A stretch of DNA of 6,242 nucleotides from Deltaproteobacteria bacterium (GTDB lineage Bacteria; Desulfobacterota; Desulfobacteria; Desulfobacterales; SG8-13): positions 1 through 6,242 of the forward strand of contig DAOVBC010000148.1 in NCBI GenBank assembly GCA_030670715.1, read 5' to 3'. Of this stretch, positions 1 to 6,065 are shown piece after piece (position 1 is the first letter of the stretch; every line of letters starts with the position of its first letter). The position numbers and the translations under genes are program-made. Below the pieces are notes generated by a model that was not told the DNA's origin, ran no database searches, and saw nothing but the letters and a program-made list of their open reading frames with translations.

Positions 1-83
1 TTATCGCAACTAAAGCTGCCACTGGAAGCCTTTTTAATTGTCCGCACAGCTTCAGGATTACCGGTGATGGTGGTGATGCTCAT
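1..83 (-). CDS. Possible hypothetical protein, N-terminal fragment cut by window edge
   Basis: Reading the minus strand from an ATG at 83-81, 27 codons stay open to the window edge. The peptide begins MSITTITGNPEAVR and is rich in Ser, Thr and Lys. I do not recognise a family. The start codon overlaps the stop codon of the minus-strand frame at 80-274 as ATGA, the usual signature of translational coupling, which is the only contextual support. The stretch upstream of the ATG is A-rich (GATAAGAAAAG) without a clear Shine-Dalgarno sequence. The fragment is too short to exclude a chance frame. The sequence left of the window would settle it. Confidence 0.28.
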   Translation of the reverse strand, partial: MSITTITGNPEAVRTIKKASSGSFSCD

Positions 84-274
84 CTTTTCTTATCGCTTCC
101 CGAGATGGTATTGGACCCGGGTAGGAGATAATAGTCAATGAGACTCAAATGATATCCAAAAGAAAACGATGGCCACCGAATTTCAACATCAGGCAAACCT
201 ACAATTAAAGCAAGGCTGAAATTTTGTGGATTACAATAAGCAATCCACATCTCAGTTAAATAATGTTTGGACAT
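80..274 (-). CDS. Doubtful 64-residue hypothetical protein
   Basis: A 64-codon minus-strand frame from ATG at 274-272 to TGA at 82-80. The product is rich in aromatic residues (LIDYYLLPG near its C-terminus) and ends in a basic KKR. There is no clear signal peptide, membrane helix or known motif. Support: it fills a stretch with no competing gene, and its stop overlaps the ATG of the next minus-strand frame. Against: no Shine-Dalgarno sequence precedes the ATG, and a frame of this length can arise by chance in AT-rich DNA. Its codons are more AT-rich than those of the large plus-strand genes, so if real it may have a different origin. It would be transcribed divergently from the HU-like pseudogene at 366. 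Confidence 0.22.
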   Translation of the reverse strand: MSKHYLTEMWIAYCNPQNFSLALIVGLPDVEIRWPSFSFGYHLSLIDYYLLPGSNTISGSDKKR

Positions 275-286
275 TATCAGATAGGT

Positions 287-316
287 TTGACAGATCCGGT
301 CATACTATTGTAAATT
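287..316 (+). promoter_or_regulatory. Possible sigma-70-type promoter before the HU remnant and the operon
   Basis: A perfect TTGACA lies at 287-292. Downstream there are only partial -10 matches: TGTAAA at 309-314 (spacer 16, 4 of 6 consensus bases) or TAAATT at 311-316 (spacer 18, 4 of 6). It sits about 50 bases before the ATG of the HU-like remnant at 366 and is the best promoter candidate upstream of the aminotransferase and ThDP-enzyme genes. If active, it would make the pseudogene part of the operon's 5' leader. The weak -10 keeps confidence low. Confidence 0.35.
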
Positions 317-365
317 TATTGATATTCTTTTCTGGCCAAAGGCAATTACCAAAGAAAGGAACCCC

Positions 366-553
366 ATGAACAAACTCGAACTAATTCAGACCCTCTGCAC
401 CGCAAACGGTCTTTCCAAACGAGAAGCAACAGAAATGGTATCAATATTTTTCGAATAGATGGCCTGTGCCCGTGGTGATGGAATCCCTGAAGCGGTTTTT
501 TAGCCGGGATTAAGCACGGCACAACCGGCAAAGAATTATCCAACCTCAATTAA
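366..553 (+). pseudogene. Decayed HU/IHF-family DNA-binding protein gene
   Basis: An AAAGGAA ribosome binding site precedes ATG at 366. The first 30 codons read like the N-terminus of an HU protein: MNKLELIQ, then ANGLSKREA and VSIFFE. At 456-458, where HU proteins continue directly (commonly FFDEMA or FFDKMA), there is TAG followed at once by ATG GCC, so the stop looks like a point nonsense mutation. In the same frame comes ARGDGI, matching the ARGDRVEI strand region of HU. Around 488-492 the frame must shift to continue with SGF and later HGTTGKEL, matching the RGF and GRNPKTGKEL parts of HU, ending at TAA 551-553. The remnant spans about 62 codons against about 90 in HU, so the middle, including part of the DNA-binding arm, is also shortened. 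HU normally binds and bends DNA as a dimer; this copy cannot make a complete protein. Its stop lies 11 bases before the next gene's ATG. Confidence 0.75.
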
Positions 554-564
554 GGAGAGCTTTT

Positions 565-1791
565 ATGGATACCTACGATTTTTCTTCATCGCGAGCGCTA
601 TTTGAACGAGCCGGCCGGGTAATTCCGGGTGGCATATATGGGCATTACGGGTTGGCCATGATAACCCCGGAAACGCCACTCTATTTTTCAAAAGCAGAGG
701 GATCCCATTTCGTAGACGTCGACGGCAACAGATTCATCGACTATATGTGCGCTTACGGTCCCTCGATTCTGGGATACAATCACCCGGTAGTTGACGCAGC
801 AGCAAGGGAACAGGTCAATCGCGGAAATACGGTAACCCTGAGCTCACCGGTAATGGTCGAGTTGGCCGAAAAACTGGTGGAGTTGATCACGATTGCCGAT
901 TGGGCCTTTTTTGCAAAGAACGGGGGTGATGTAACCAATCTGGCTACCCTGGTGGCCAGGGCTGCCACCGGCCGGAAGAAAATCCTCAAAATAAACGGCG
1001 GTTACCACGGTGTGGCTCCTTGGATGCAAGAGCCGGAAAGCGGCGGAACGGTTGATGAGGATTTTGCCAACATCATTTCCATCGACTGGAACAGCACTTC
1101 TCAACTGGAACAAGCCATCAGCGACCACAAAGGTTTAATTGCCGGTTTTATTTCCTCACCGTATCACCATCCGGTTTTCCAGGATAATGTGCTGCCAGAG
1201 GAGGGTTATTGGGCTGCTGTCGAGAAGCTGTGCCGTCGTGAAGGAATCGTTTTGATCGTCGATGATGTACGGGCCGGCTTTCGGATTGATCTGAGAGGAT
1301 CAAACGAGTTCTTCGGGTTCAAACCCGATCTGATCTGCCTGGGAAAAGCCCTAGCAAACGGATACCCGATCTCCGCCCTGGTGGGAACGGACGCCTTGCG
1401 TGAAGCGGTTCAAGGGGTGTTCTGTACCGGAACCATGTATTTCGGTTCAGCACCTATGGCAGCTGCTCTTGCCAACATCACCGAACTGATGAAAAACGAT
1501 GCGGCTGCATTGATCAACCAAACCGGTCGCAAACTGGCTGACGGGCTGACAAAGGTTGCAGCTGATAATGGATTTGATCTCAAGGTGTCAGGACCGTATT
1601 CCATGCCGTACCTGAGAATCACCAACGACGATGACATGACGCTTCATTTCGACTGGATCGCTCGTTGTGTAGAACGGGGCGCTTATTTCCTGCCCTATCA
1701 CAATCACTTTATCAGCGCGGCCCATACCGACGCAGACATCGAGGAGACGCTCGGGATCGCGAACGATGCATTTCAATCCATGAAACAATGA
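565..1791 (+). CDS. Class III PLP-dependent aminotransferase, glutamate-1-semialdehyde aminomutase-like
   Basis: A 408-residue fold-type I PLP enzyme of the class III (GSA aminomutase/omega-aminotransferase) family, complete and close to the family's usual 400-450 residues. The start is supported by AAGGAGAG at 552-559. Visible landmarks are the N-terminal PGGIYG (21-26), GYHG (146-149, Tyr/His near the cofactor), IVDDVRAGFR (231-240, with Asp233 expected to contact the pyridine nitrogen), LGKALANG (259-266, with Lys261 as the Schiff-base lysine) and GTMYFGSAP (289-297, cofactor phosphate contact from the partner subunit). Several positions differ from true GSA aminomutases: AKNGGDVTN replaces the usual SGTEA region, DDV replaces DEV, and SSPYHHP stands where EPV is expected. 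The true substrate is therefore unlikely to be glutamate-1-semialdehyde, and a haem role is not supported. It is probably cytoplasmic. Only 6 bases separate its stop from the next ATG, so it should act with the SCP2/ThDP fusion. The exact substrate is unknown. Confidence 0.9.
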   Translation: MDTYDFSSSRALFERAGRVIPGGIYGHYGLAMITPETPLYFSKAEGSHFVDVDGNRFIDYMCAYGPSILGYNHPVVDAAAREQVNRGNTVTLSSPVMVELAEKLVELITIADWAFFAKNGGDVTNLATLVARAATGRKKILKINGGYHGVAPWMQEPESGGTVDEDFANIISIDWNSTSQLEQAISDHKGLIAGFISSPYHHPVFQDNVLPEEGYWAAVEKLCRREGIVLIVDDVRAGFRIDLRGSNEFFGFKPDLICLGKALANGYPISALVGTDALREAVQGVFCTGTMYFGSAPMAAALANITELMKNDAAALINQTGRKLADGLTKVAADNGFDLKVSGPYSMPYLRITNDDDMTLHFDWIARCVERGAYFLPYHNHFISAAHTDADIEETLGIANDAFQSMKQ

Positions 1792-1796
1792 GGAAG
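1790..1796 (+). promoter_or_regulatory. Ribosome binding site overlapping the upstream stop codon; decides the start of the fusion gene
   Basis: GAGGAAG begins inside the TGA stop (1789-1791) of the aminotransferase gene. AGGA at 1791-1794 lies 3 bases before ATG 1798 but 9 bases before the in-frame ATG 1804, so the second ATG has the more usual spacing. The product would then begin MAIYQS. Ribosomes ending the aminotransferase would sit on this site, so the two proteins are likely made in a coupled ratio. Confidence 0.6.
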
Positions 1797-1797
1797 C

Positions 1798-4137
1798 ATG
1801 CCGATGGCTATTTATCAAAGCAGGGAAGAGCTTCAGGATATTCTCAGCAAGCTCTGGGACATGATCTTCAAAAAACCCGAAATCACTGAAGCCGTCGCCG
1901 GTGAAAAGCTGGTGGTTCGTTTCAGGTACACCGATTTCAAAACCGATTTCTACATTGACCTGACCGGCGATCAACCTGCCTATTACTGGGATCCCGACCG
2001 TGAAGCTAGCGTGGATGTGGACATGATTCTGTCATCGGAGACCAGCCACAAGTTCTGGATGGAACAGCTCAACGTACCCCTTGCCATCGCTTCGCGAAAA
2101 ATCGTGGCCAAAGGGTCGATCCAGAAGGCATTGAAATTGTTGCCGGCGTTAAAACCCGCGTTTCCATTATACCCCGAATTGCTGGTTCAATTGGGAAAAA
2201 CGGAACTAATCGAAAACCAGAAAACAGCAAGGAAACGAAAAAGGAAATTGATGGGCCTGTTCCGAAAAAAGCGATCCCGCAGCTACGATCTCAAAAAGCT
2301 GCCCGGTTTTCCGCTGGAACAAGTTGAAAAGCCTATTACGGTTTCCGACAGTGTTAAAATGCTTTTACCTGATGTTTCGGAATTGGATATTCTGGAGACA
2401 ATGCTGACCATTCGTCATTTTGAAAACCATTTGTCCAAGGCCTTTCGCAAGGGAGACCTACCCACCGAGGCTATTCATCTCTCGATCGGCCAGGAAGCCA
2501 TCGCGACCTGCGTCTGCCTGAATCTGGGCCCCAATGACTATATCAATACCACCCACCGGGGCCATGGTCATATCATTGCAAAGGGAGCCAATATCAATAC
2601 CATGATGGCGGAGTTGTATGGAAAAGCCACTGGTCTCTGCGAAGGGAAAGGTGGCTCCATGCACGTCACCGACCGATCCCTGGGGGTCCTGGGGGCGAAC
2701 GGGATTGTTGGTGCTGGATATCTGCTGGCGATGGGGGCGGCCTTCACTATCAAACAGGAGGGCCGCAAAGATGTCTCGGTTGTGTTTGCCGGTGACGGTT
2801 CCGTCAACCAGGGTATGTTTCATGAAGCGATGAACATGGCATCTCTCTTTGAATTGCCGTTGCTGGTCGTTGTTGAAAACAATCTTTACGGCGAATTTAC
2901 CGCCCTGGAAAAACATTCCGCCGAACCCAACCTACACAAGCGGTTGAATGCTTATCGGATACCCGCCCGTCGGCTGGATGGGAACAATGCCGGCGAGCTT
3001 TTCGGCGAGATGGCTGACATTATCAATCAGGTCCGGCAAAACGTGGAGGACGCAGTCAAATTTGCTGTAGAATCGCCTCAGCCGGAGTCGATTGAGCTGA
3101 GTACCCGAGTCTATTTCCCTGACGACACATCCCTGTTTAAGGGAGATATTGCCGGGAACACTGCAGGCAGCGATTTGTCCGTTGCTCAGGCCATCAACCA
3201 GGCAATTTCAGAGGAGATGAGAAGAGATTCCCGGGTTTTTCTCTGGGGGGAAGATGTGGCGTTGGGCGGCTATTTTAGCGTAACAGAAGGGCTGGCGGAT
3301 ACATTCGGCAAGGAAAGGATCATCGACACGCCTATCAGCGAATACGGAATTGTCGGCGGGGCGGTCGGAGCAGCGATGACAGGAATGCGGCCCGTATGCG
3401 AAATTCTCTTTTCCGATTTTTTGACATGCTGCATGGACCCAATTATCAATCAGGCGGCAAAGCTCAGGTATATGACCGGGGGGCAGGTCACCATGCCGTT
3501 AACCGTCCGAACGCCGGTCGGTGCAGGCATCGGTATGGCCGCCCAGCACTCCCAGTCCATGGAACGTTTTTTCTTTGGAGTGCCCGGACTGATGGTCGTA
3601 GCGCCATCCGATCCGTATACAGCCAAGGGGTTGTTGAAATCCGCCATCCGCTCCGACAATCCCGTAATTTTCTTTGAACATAAACTGCTTTATGCCAGCG
3701 GGGGGAGTGTTCCTGACACCGAATACCTGCTGCCGCTGGGAAAAGCCAGGATTATCCGATCCGGAGACGATATTACCATCGTCAGTCATCTCCTGGGGGT
3801 TGGGGTTGCCATGGATGCAGCTGATATACTTGCAGGAGAAGGCATCCATGCGGAGGTTATCGATCTCTGTACGCTTTATCCCCTTGACAGCCGAACCATT
3901 CTGGAATCTGTCGCCGGAACCGGCCGGCTGGCCACGATTGAAGAAGGGCATGCAACCGGGGGCATCGGTGCTGAAATCATTGCCCGGGTCACCACCGCCA
4001 GTCACGGGCTCCTGAATGCACCGCCGATCCGGTTTGCCGCCCCTGAGTGCCCGATACCCTATGCTAAAAACCTGGAAAATGAAATGATGCCCGATCCCGG
4101 AAGAATAGCCGAATCAATCCTGAAACAGTTTGAGTAA
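1798..4137 (+). CDS. SCP2-like domain fused to ThDP-dependent 2-oxoacid dehydrogenase E1 alpha and beta
   Basis: A 779-residue three-part protein. Residues 7-130 resemble an SCP2 sterol-carrier domain (alternating strands, then LNVPLAIASRKIVAKG, then a Leu/Pro-rich helix). Residues 142-162 form a very basic linker. Residues 190-436 are E1-alpha: HRGHGH (253-258), GKGGSMH, and the ThDP motif GDG (332-334) followed 26 residues later by NN (361-362) and LYGEFT, which recalls acetoin-dehydrogenase-type alpha subunits. Residues 460-779 are a full E1-beta: GEDV, TPISE with the ThDP-activating Glu515, QHSQS with His584, PGLMVVAPSD and the C-terminal transketolase domain. E1 enzymes decarboxylate a 2-oxoacid on ThDP and normally pass the acyl group to lipoyl-E2, but no E2 or E3 is present here. 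After LDGNN (393-397) about 70 residues usual in alpha, including the GHS and YR loop, are missing, while the alpha C-terminal tail (FAVESPQPE) remains. The start may be ATG 1798 or the in-frame ATG 1804, which is better spaced from AGGA at 1791-1794. Substrate and partner are unknown. Confidence 0.92.
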   Translation: MPMAIYQSREELQDILSKLWDMIFKKPEITEAVAGEKLVVRFRYTDFKTDFYIDLTGDQPAYYWDPDREASVDVDMILSSETSHKFWMEQLNVPLAIASRKIVAKGSIQKALKLLPALKPAFPLYPELLVQLGKTELIENQKTARKRKRKLMGLFRKKRSRSYDLKKLPGFPLEQVEKPITVSDSVKMLLPDVSELDILETMLTIRHFENHLSKAFRKGDLPTEAIHLSIGQEAIATCVCLNLGPNDYINTTHRGHGHIIAKGANINTMMAELYGKATGLCEGKGGSMHVTDRSLGVLGANGIVGAGYLLAMGAAFTIKQEGRKDVSVVFAGDGSVNQGMFHEAMNMASLFELPLLVVVENNLYGEFTALEKHSAEPNLHKRLNAYRIPARRLDGNNAGELFGEMADIINQVRQNVEDAVKFAVESPQPESIELSTRVYFPDDTSLFKGDIAGNTAGSDLSVAQAINQAISEEMRRDSRVFLWGEDVALGGYFSVTEGLADTFGKERIIDTPISEYGIVGGAVGAAMTGMRPVCEILFSDFLTCCMDPIINQAAKLRYMTGGQVTMPLTVRTPVGAGIGMAAQHSQSMERFFFGVPGLMVVAPSDPYTAKGLLKSAIRSDNPVIFFEHKLLYASGGSVPDTEYLLPLGKARIIRSGDDITIVSHLLGVGVAMDAADILAGEGIHAEVIDLCTLYPLDSRTILESVAGTGRLATIEEGHATGGIGAEIIARVTTASHGLLNAPPIRFAAPECPIPYAKNLENEMMPDPGRIAESILKQFE

Positions 4138-4390
4138 CCTTTTATTTTCCATAAGTGTCTTTTGGTTCCGGCTATGAACCTCAACTTCGCATATTTTGCA
4201 TAAATCATCGGCAAATCCAAAATAAATGACAATCCATAAACCCACCGGTCTTAAATACGCTTTTCTGCTAAAGAAATGCTCCAGCTTTGCCGATGAACAA
4301 TGATAGATAAAAGCGGCATTTAGGGCAATTTTGCATTAAATTTCACTTAAATATCAGAGGTGTTGAACCGATCTCAGGGCAAAATAGATT
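4138..4390. other. AT-rich intergenic spacer with nested repeats
   Basis: This stretch between the ThDP fusion gene and the rhomboid gene has no credible gene. It contains an 11-base perfect inverted repeat (4205-4215 with 4286-4296) flanked by a 9-base direct repeat (4193-4201 and 4328-4336). A 5-bp stem, GGTTC/GAACC at 4164-4180, is not followed by a T tract, so no convincing terminator is seen. No good promoter for the rhomboid gene stands out, though the stretch is AT-rich just before it. The spacing argues that the rhomboid gene is a separate transcription unit. Confidence 0.6.
4205..4296. repeat. 11-base inverted repeat pair nested within a 9-base direct repeat
   Basis: TCATCGGCAAA at 4205-4215 is the exact reverse complement of TTTGCCGATGA at 4286-4296, with 70 bases between. 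ATTTTGCAT occurs at 4193-4201 and again at 4328-4336. The direct repeats thus bracket the inverted repeats, but asymmetrically (3 bases on the left, 31 on the right), so a clean miniature transposon with target duplication is not shown. Other readings are a long-stem RNA structure in the 5' region of the rhomboid transcript, or paired operator half-sites. Confidence 0.5.
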
Positions 4391-5869
4391 ATGTTATTCA
4401 TTCCCATTTCAGACAAACTCAGCTGGCGCAATCCCCCGATCATTACGATCATTTTTATTCTGATCAACTGCTTTGTTTATTTCGCATTCCAATTTGACGA
4501 TAATCCGAGGTATTACAAGGCTGAAAAATTTTATTTTACTTCGGAACTGGCGGAAATCGAGATAACCAGATATGTCGAGTATAATGATCCGGCGGGCGAT
4601 GACAGCTCGCTTTATAAGAAAAATGGGGAATTAAATGAAAAGAAGGCCCTTGCCCAGTATCATAAAATGAACAAGGATTCTGAATTCCTTACGAAACTTC
4701 GCAATGATGAAATCATCACTCCTGAGGATCCGGAATATGACGAATGGCGGGAATTACGGGACGATTACGATTATCAGCGATCCAAGATAACGACCTTGAA
4801 ATACGGATTTATTCCGTTCAAACACAAACCGGTGACCTTTATCACCCATATGTTTATGCACGGCGGTTTCGGTCATCTATTCGGAAACATGGTCTTTCTG
4901 TGGCTGGTCGGCTGCATGCTGGAAATGGGCGGCAGCCGAAAATTTTATGGTGTATCTTATATACTGACTGGATTGGGAGCTGTCACCGCATTCTGGCTCA
5001 TTTATCCCCAAAGCCCGATTCCACTGGTGGGTGCCTCCGGTGCGATTGCGGGTCTCATGGGCGCATTTACCGTTCTGTATTGCAAAAGAAAGGTAAAGAT
5101 TTTCTGCTCACTAGGATTTTATTTCAGTTATTTTGAGACATGGGCAATTTTCCTTTTGCCGATTTGGATGGCCAAGGAGTTGTACCAGTTGTTTTTCGGC
5201 GGAATGAGCAATGTCGCCTACATGGCCCACATCGGCGGGTTGGTATCCGGAGCGATAGTCGGATTTTTTAACCTGACCGTTTTGAAATCGTTCAATGCGG
5301 ATGTTATCGAACCCGAGCCGGAGGACGAAATATCTCCGATTATCGAAAAGGCTCTGCAGCACATTCGGCAGTTAGACATGGAAACCGGCTGCAAGTATCT
5401 GGAGCAGGCATTGGTGAAAGACCCCGAGCATATCGGTGTAATGACCCATCTTTTTAACGCGCGCAAAACTGATCCGCAAGATCCCCGATTTCATGAAACA
5501 ACCATCAAATTACTGGGCCGCCTGACGCGTGACAGGGCCCATTATAAAACCGCCGGAAAAATATTCAGCGAGTATACAAAATTAACCAAACCCCCGCGCC
5601 TGTCTGCGGATCTGTACTTCAAGATGGCTTCCATTCTGGCGGGTCTCGGGCATCCCGAAAAAGCTGAACGCATCCTGGCGATGTTTATAAAACAAAAACC
5701 CGATTTTCCGGGAATTCCCAGTGCCCTGCTAAAACTCGCAACCGGATACCGCCAAAAAGGCGTGAACCTAAAATATCAAAAATTTCTCCAGGTCATTGAC
5801 AAAAGATATCCAAATTCATCCGAAGGCGAAATCGCCAGAAGACATCTGGCAAAATTAAGTAGTGCCTAG
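4391..5869 (+). CDS. Rhomboid-family intramembrane serine protease with C-terminal TPR-like domain
   Basis: A 492-residue inner-membrane protease of family S54, which cleaves transmembrane substrates within the bilayer. TM1 is about 16-34 and TM2 about 160-178 with HMFMHGG and GHLFGN, where His162 and Asn166 keep the His-x3-Asn spacing of the oxyanion site. TM3 is about 187-204. TM4 carries GASG with nucleophile Ser216. TM5 is about 237-265, and TM6 contains AHIGG with catalytic His280. The Ser/His dyad is intact, so activity is expected. Residues 36-137 form an unusually long, charged, Tyr-rich insertion between TM1 and the YGFIP motif, predicted on the periplasmic side. Residues 305-490 are soluble and made of helical hairpins resembling TPRs (clearest at 313-345, 405-438 and 440-475), predicted cytoplasmic and likely for partner binding. 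The MLFIPISD start is typical of the family, but the only upstream purine-rich site (AGGG) is about 11 bases away, a weak ribosome binding site. The substrate is unknown. Confidence 0.94.
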   Translation: MLFIPISDKLSWRNPPIITIIFILINCFVYFAFQFDDNPRYYKAEKFYFTSELAEIEITRYVEYNDPAGDDSSLYKKNGELNEKKALAQYHKMNKDSEFLTKLRNDEIITPEDPEYDEWRELRDDYDYQRSKITTLKYGFIPFKHKPVTFITHMFMHGGFGHLFGNMVFLWLVGCMLEMGGSRKFYGVSYILTGLGAVTAFWLIYPQSPIPLVGASGAIAGLMGAFTVLYCKRKVKIFCSLGFYFSYFETWAIFLLPIWMAKELYQLFFGGMSNVAYMAHIGGLVSGAIVGFFNLTVLKSFNADVIEPEPEDEISPIIEKALQHIRQLDMETGCKYLEQALVKDPEHIGVMTHLFNARKTDPQDPRFHETTIKLLGRLTRDRAHYKTAGKIFSEYTKLTKPPRLSADLYFKMASILAGLGHPEKAERILAMFIKQKPDFPGIPSALLKLATGYRQKGVNLKYQKFLQVIDKRYPNSSEGEIARRHLAKLSSA

Positions 5870-5940
5870 TGTCATGTCCTATATGTGGTTAGCAAAACAC
5901 GGCTTGATTATGGTACTTCCTTTTCCAGGATGAAATTGTT

Positions 5941-6000
5941 TAAATCCCAAATTTCAAAATACAAATTACAAACAAATTCCAAATCACAAAACTCAAATCC
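5941..6000. repeat. Degenerate 7-base tandem repeat, consensus CAAATYN
   Basis: Units start at 5941 (TAAATCC), 5948 (CAAATTT), 5955 (CAAAATA) and 5962 (CAAATTA), followed by a 4-base partial unit CAAA at 5969. The register then resumes at 5973 (CAAATTC), 5980 (CAAATCA), 5987 (CAAAACT) and 5994 (CAAATCC). This gives eight heptamers with one 4-base phase slip. The first four positions are nearly constant and the last three vary. No protein frame explains it. Heptameric tandem repeats of different sequence are known between genes in cyanobacteria (STRR sequences). The function here is unknown. Confidence 0.7.
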
Positions 6001-6065
6001 GAAACAGAAAACAAGAAATCGATCCGGTTGACCTTGACAAGCAACATGCGACTAGCCTTCGTCAT

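Noticed and set aside
346..549. 67-codon minus-strand frame opposite the HU remnant
   Set aside because: The plus strand clearly shows HU-derived sequence with a good ribosome binding site; the antisense frame has no recognisable content.
1588..1974. 128-codon minus-strand frame across the boundary of the two operon genes
   Set aside because: It runs antisense through two well-supported genes and shows no ribosome binding site or family resemblance.
2458..2916. 152-codon open frame on the minus strand
   Set aside because: It lies wholly inside the E1-alpha coding region, whose plus-strand frame carries clear family motifs. The minus frame has no recognisable features and is a shadow of codon bias.
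3499..4005. 168-codon open frame on the minus strand
   Set aside because: It is opposite the conserved E1-beta domain and has no motif of its own; it is explained by the plus-strand coding.
4164..4180. GGTTC/GAACC stem as a terminator of the operon
   Set aside because: The stem has only 5 pairs and is not followed by a T run on the plus strand; the T-rich bases come before it.
4226..4303. 25-residue frame (starting MTIHKPTGLK) in the spacer before the rhomboid gene
   Set aside because: It has no Shine-Dalgarno sequence, no recognisable similarity, and is of a length expected by chance.
5941..6000. CRISPR array
   Set aside because: Units are 7 bases, contiguous and degenerate, with no spacers of the needed length.
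6034..6062. TTGACA at 6034 as a promoter
   Set aside because: No acceptable -10 hexamer lies 16-18 bases downstream and no gene follows within the window.
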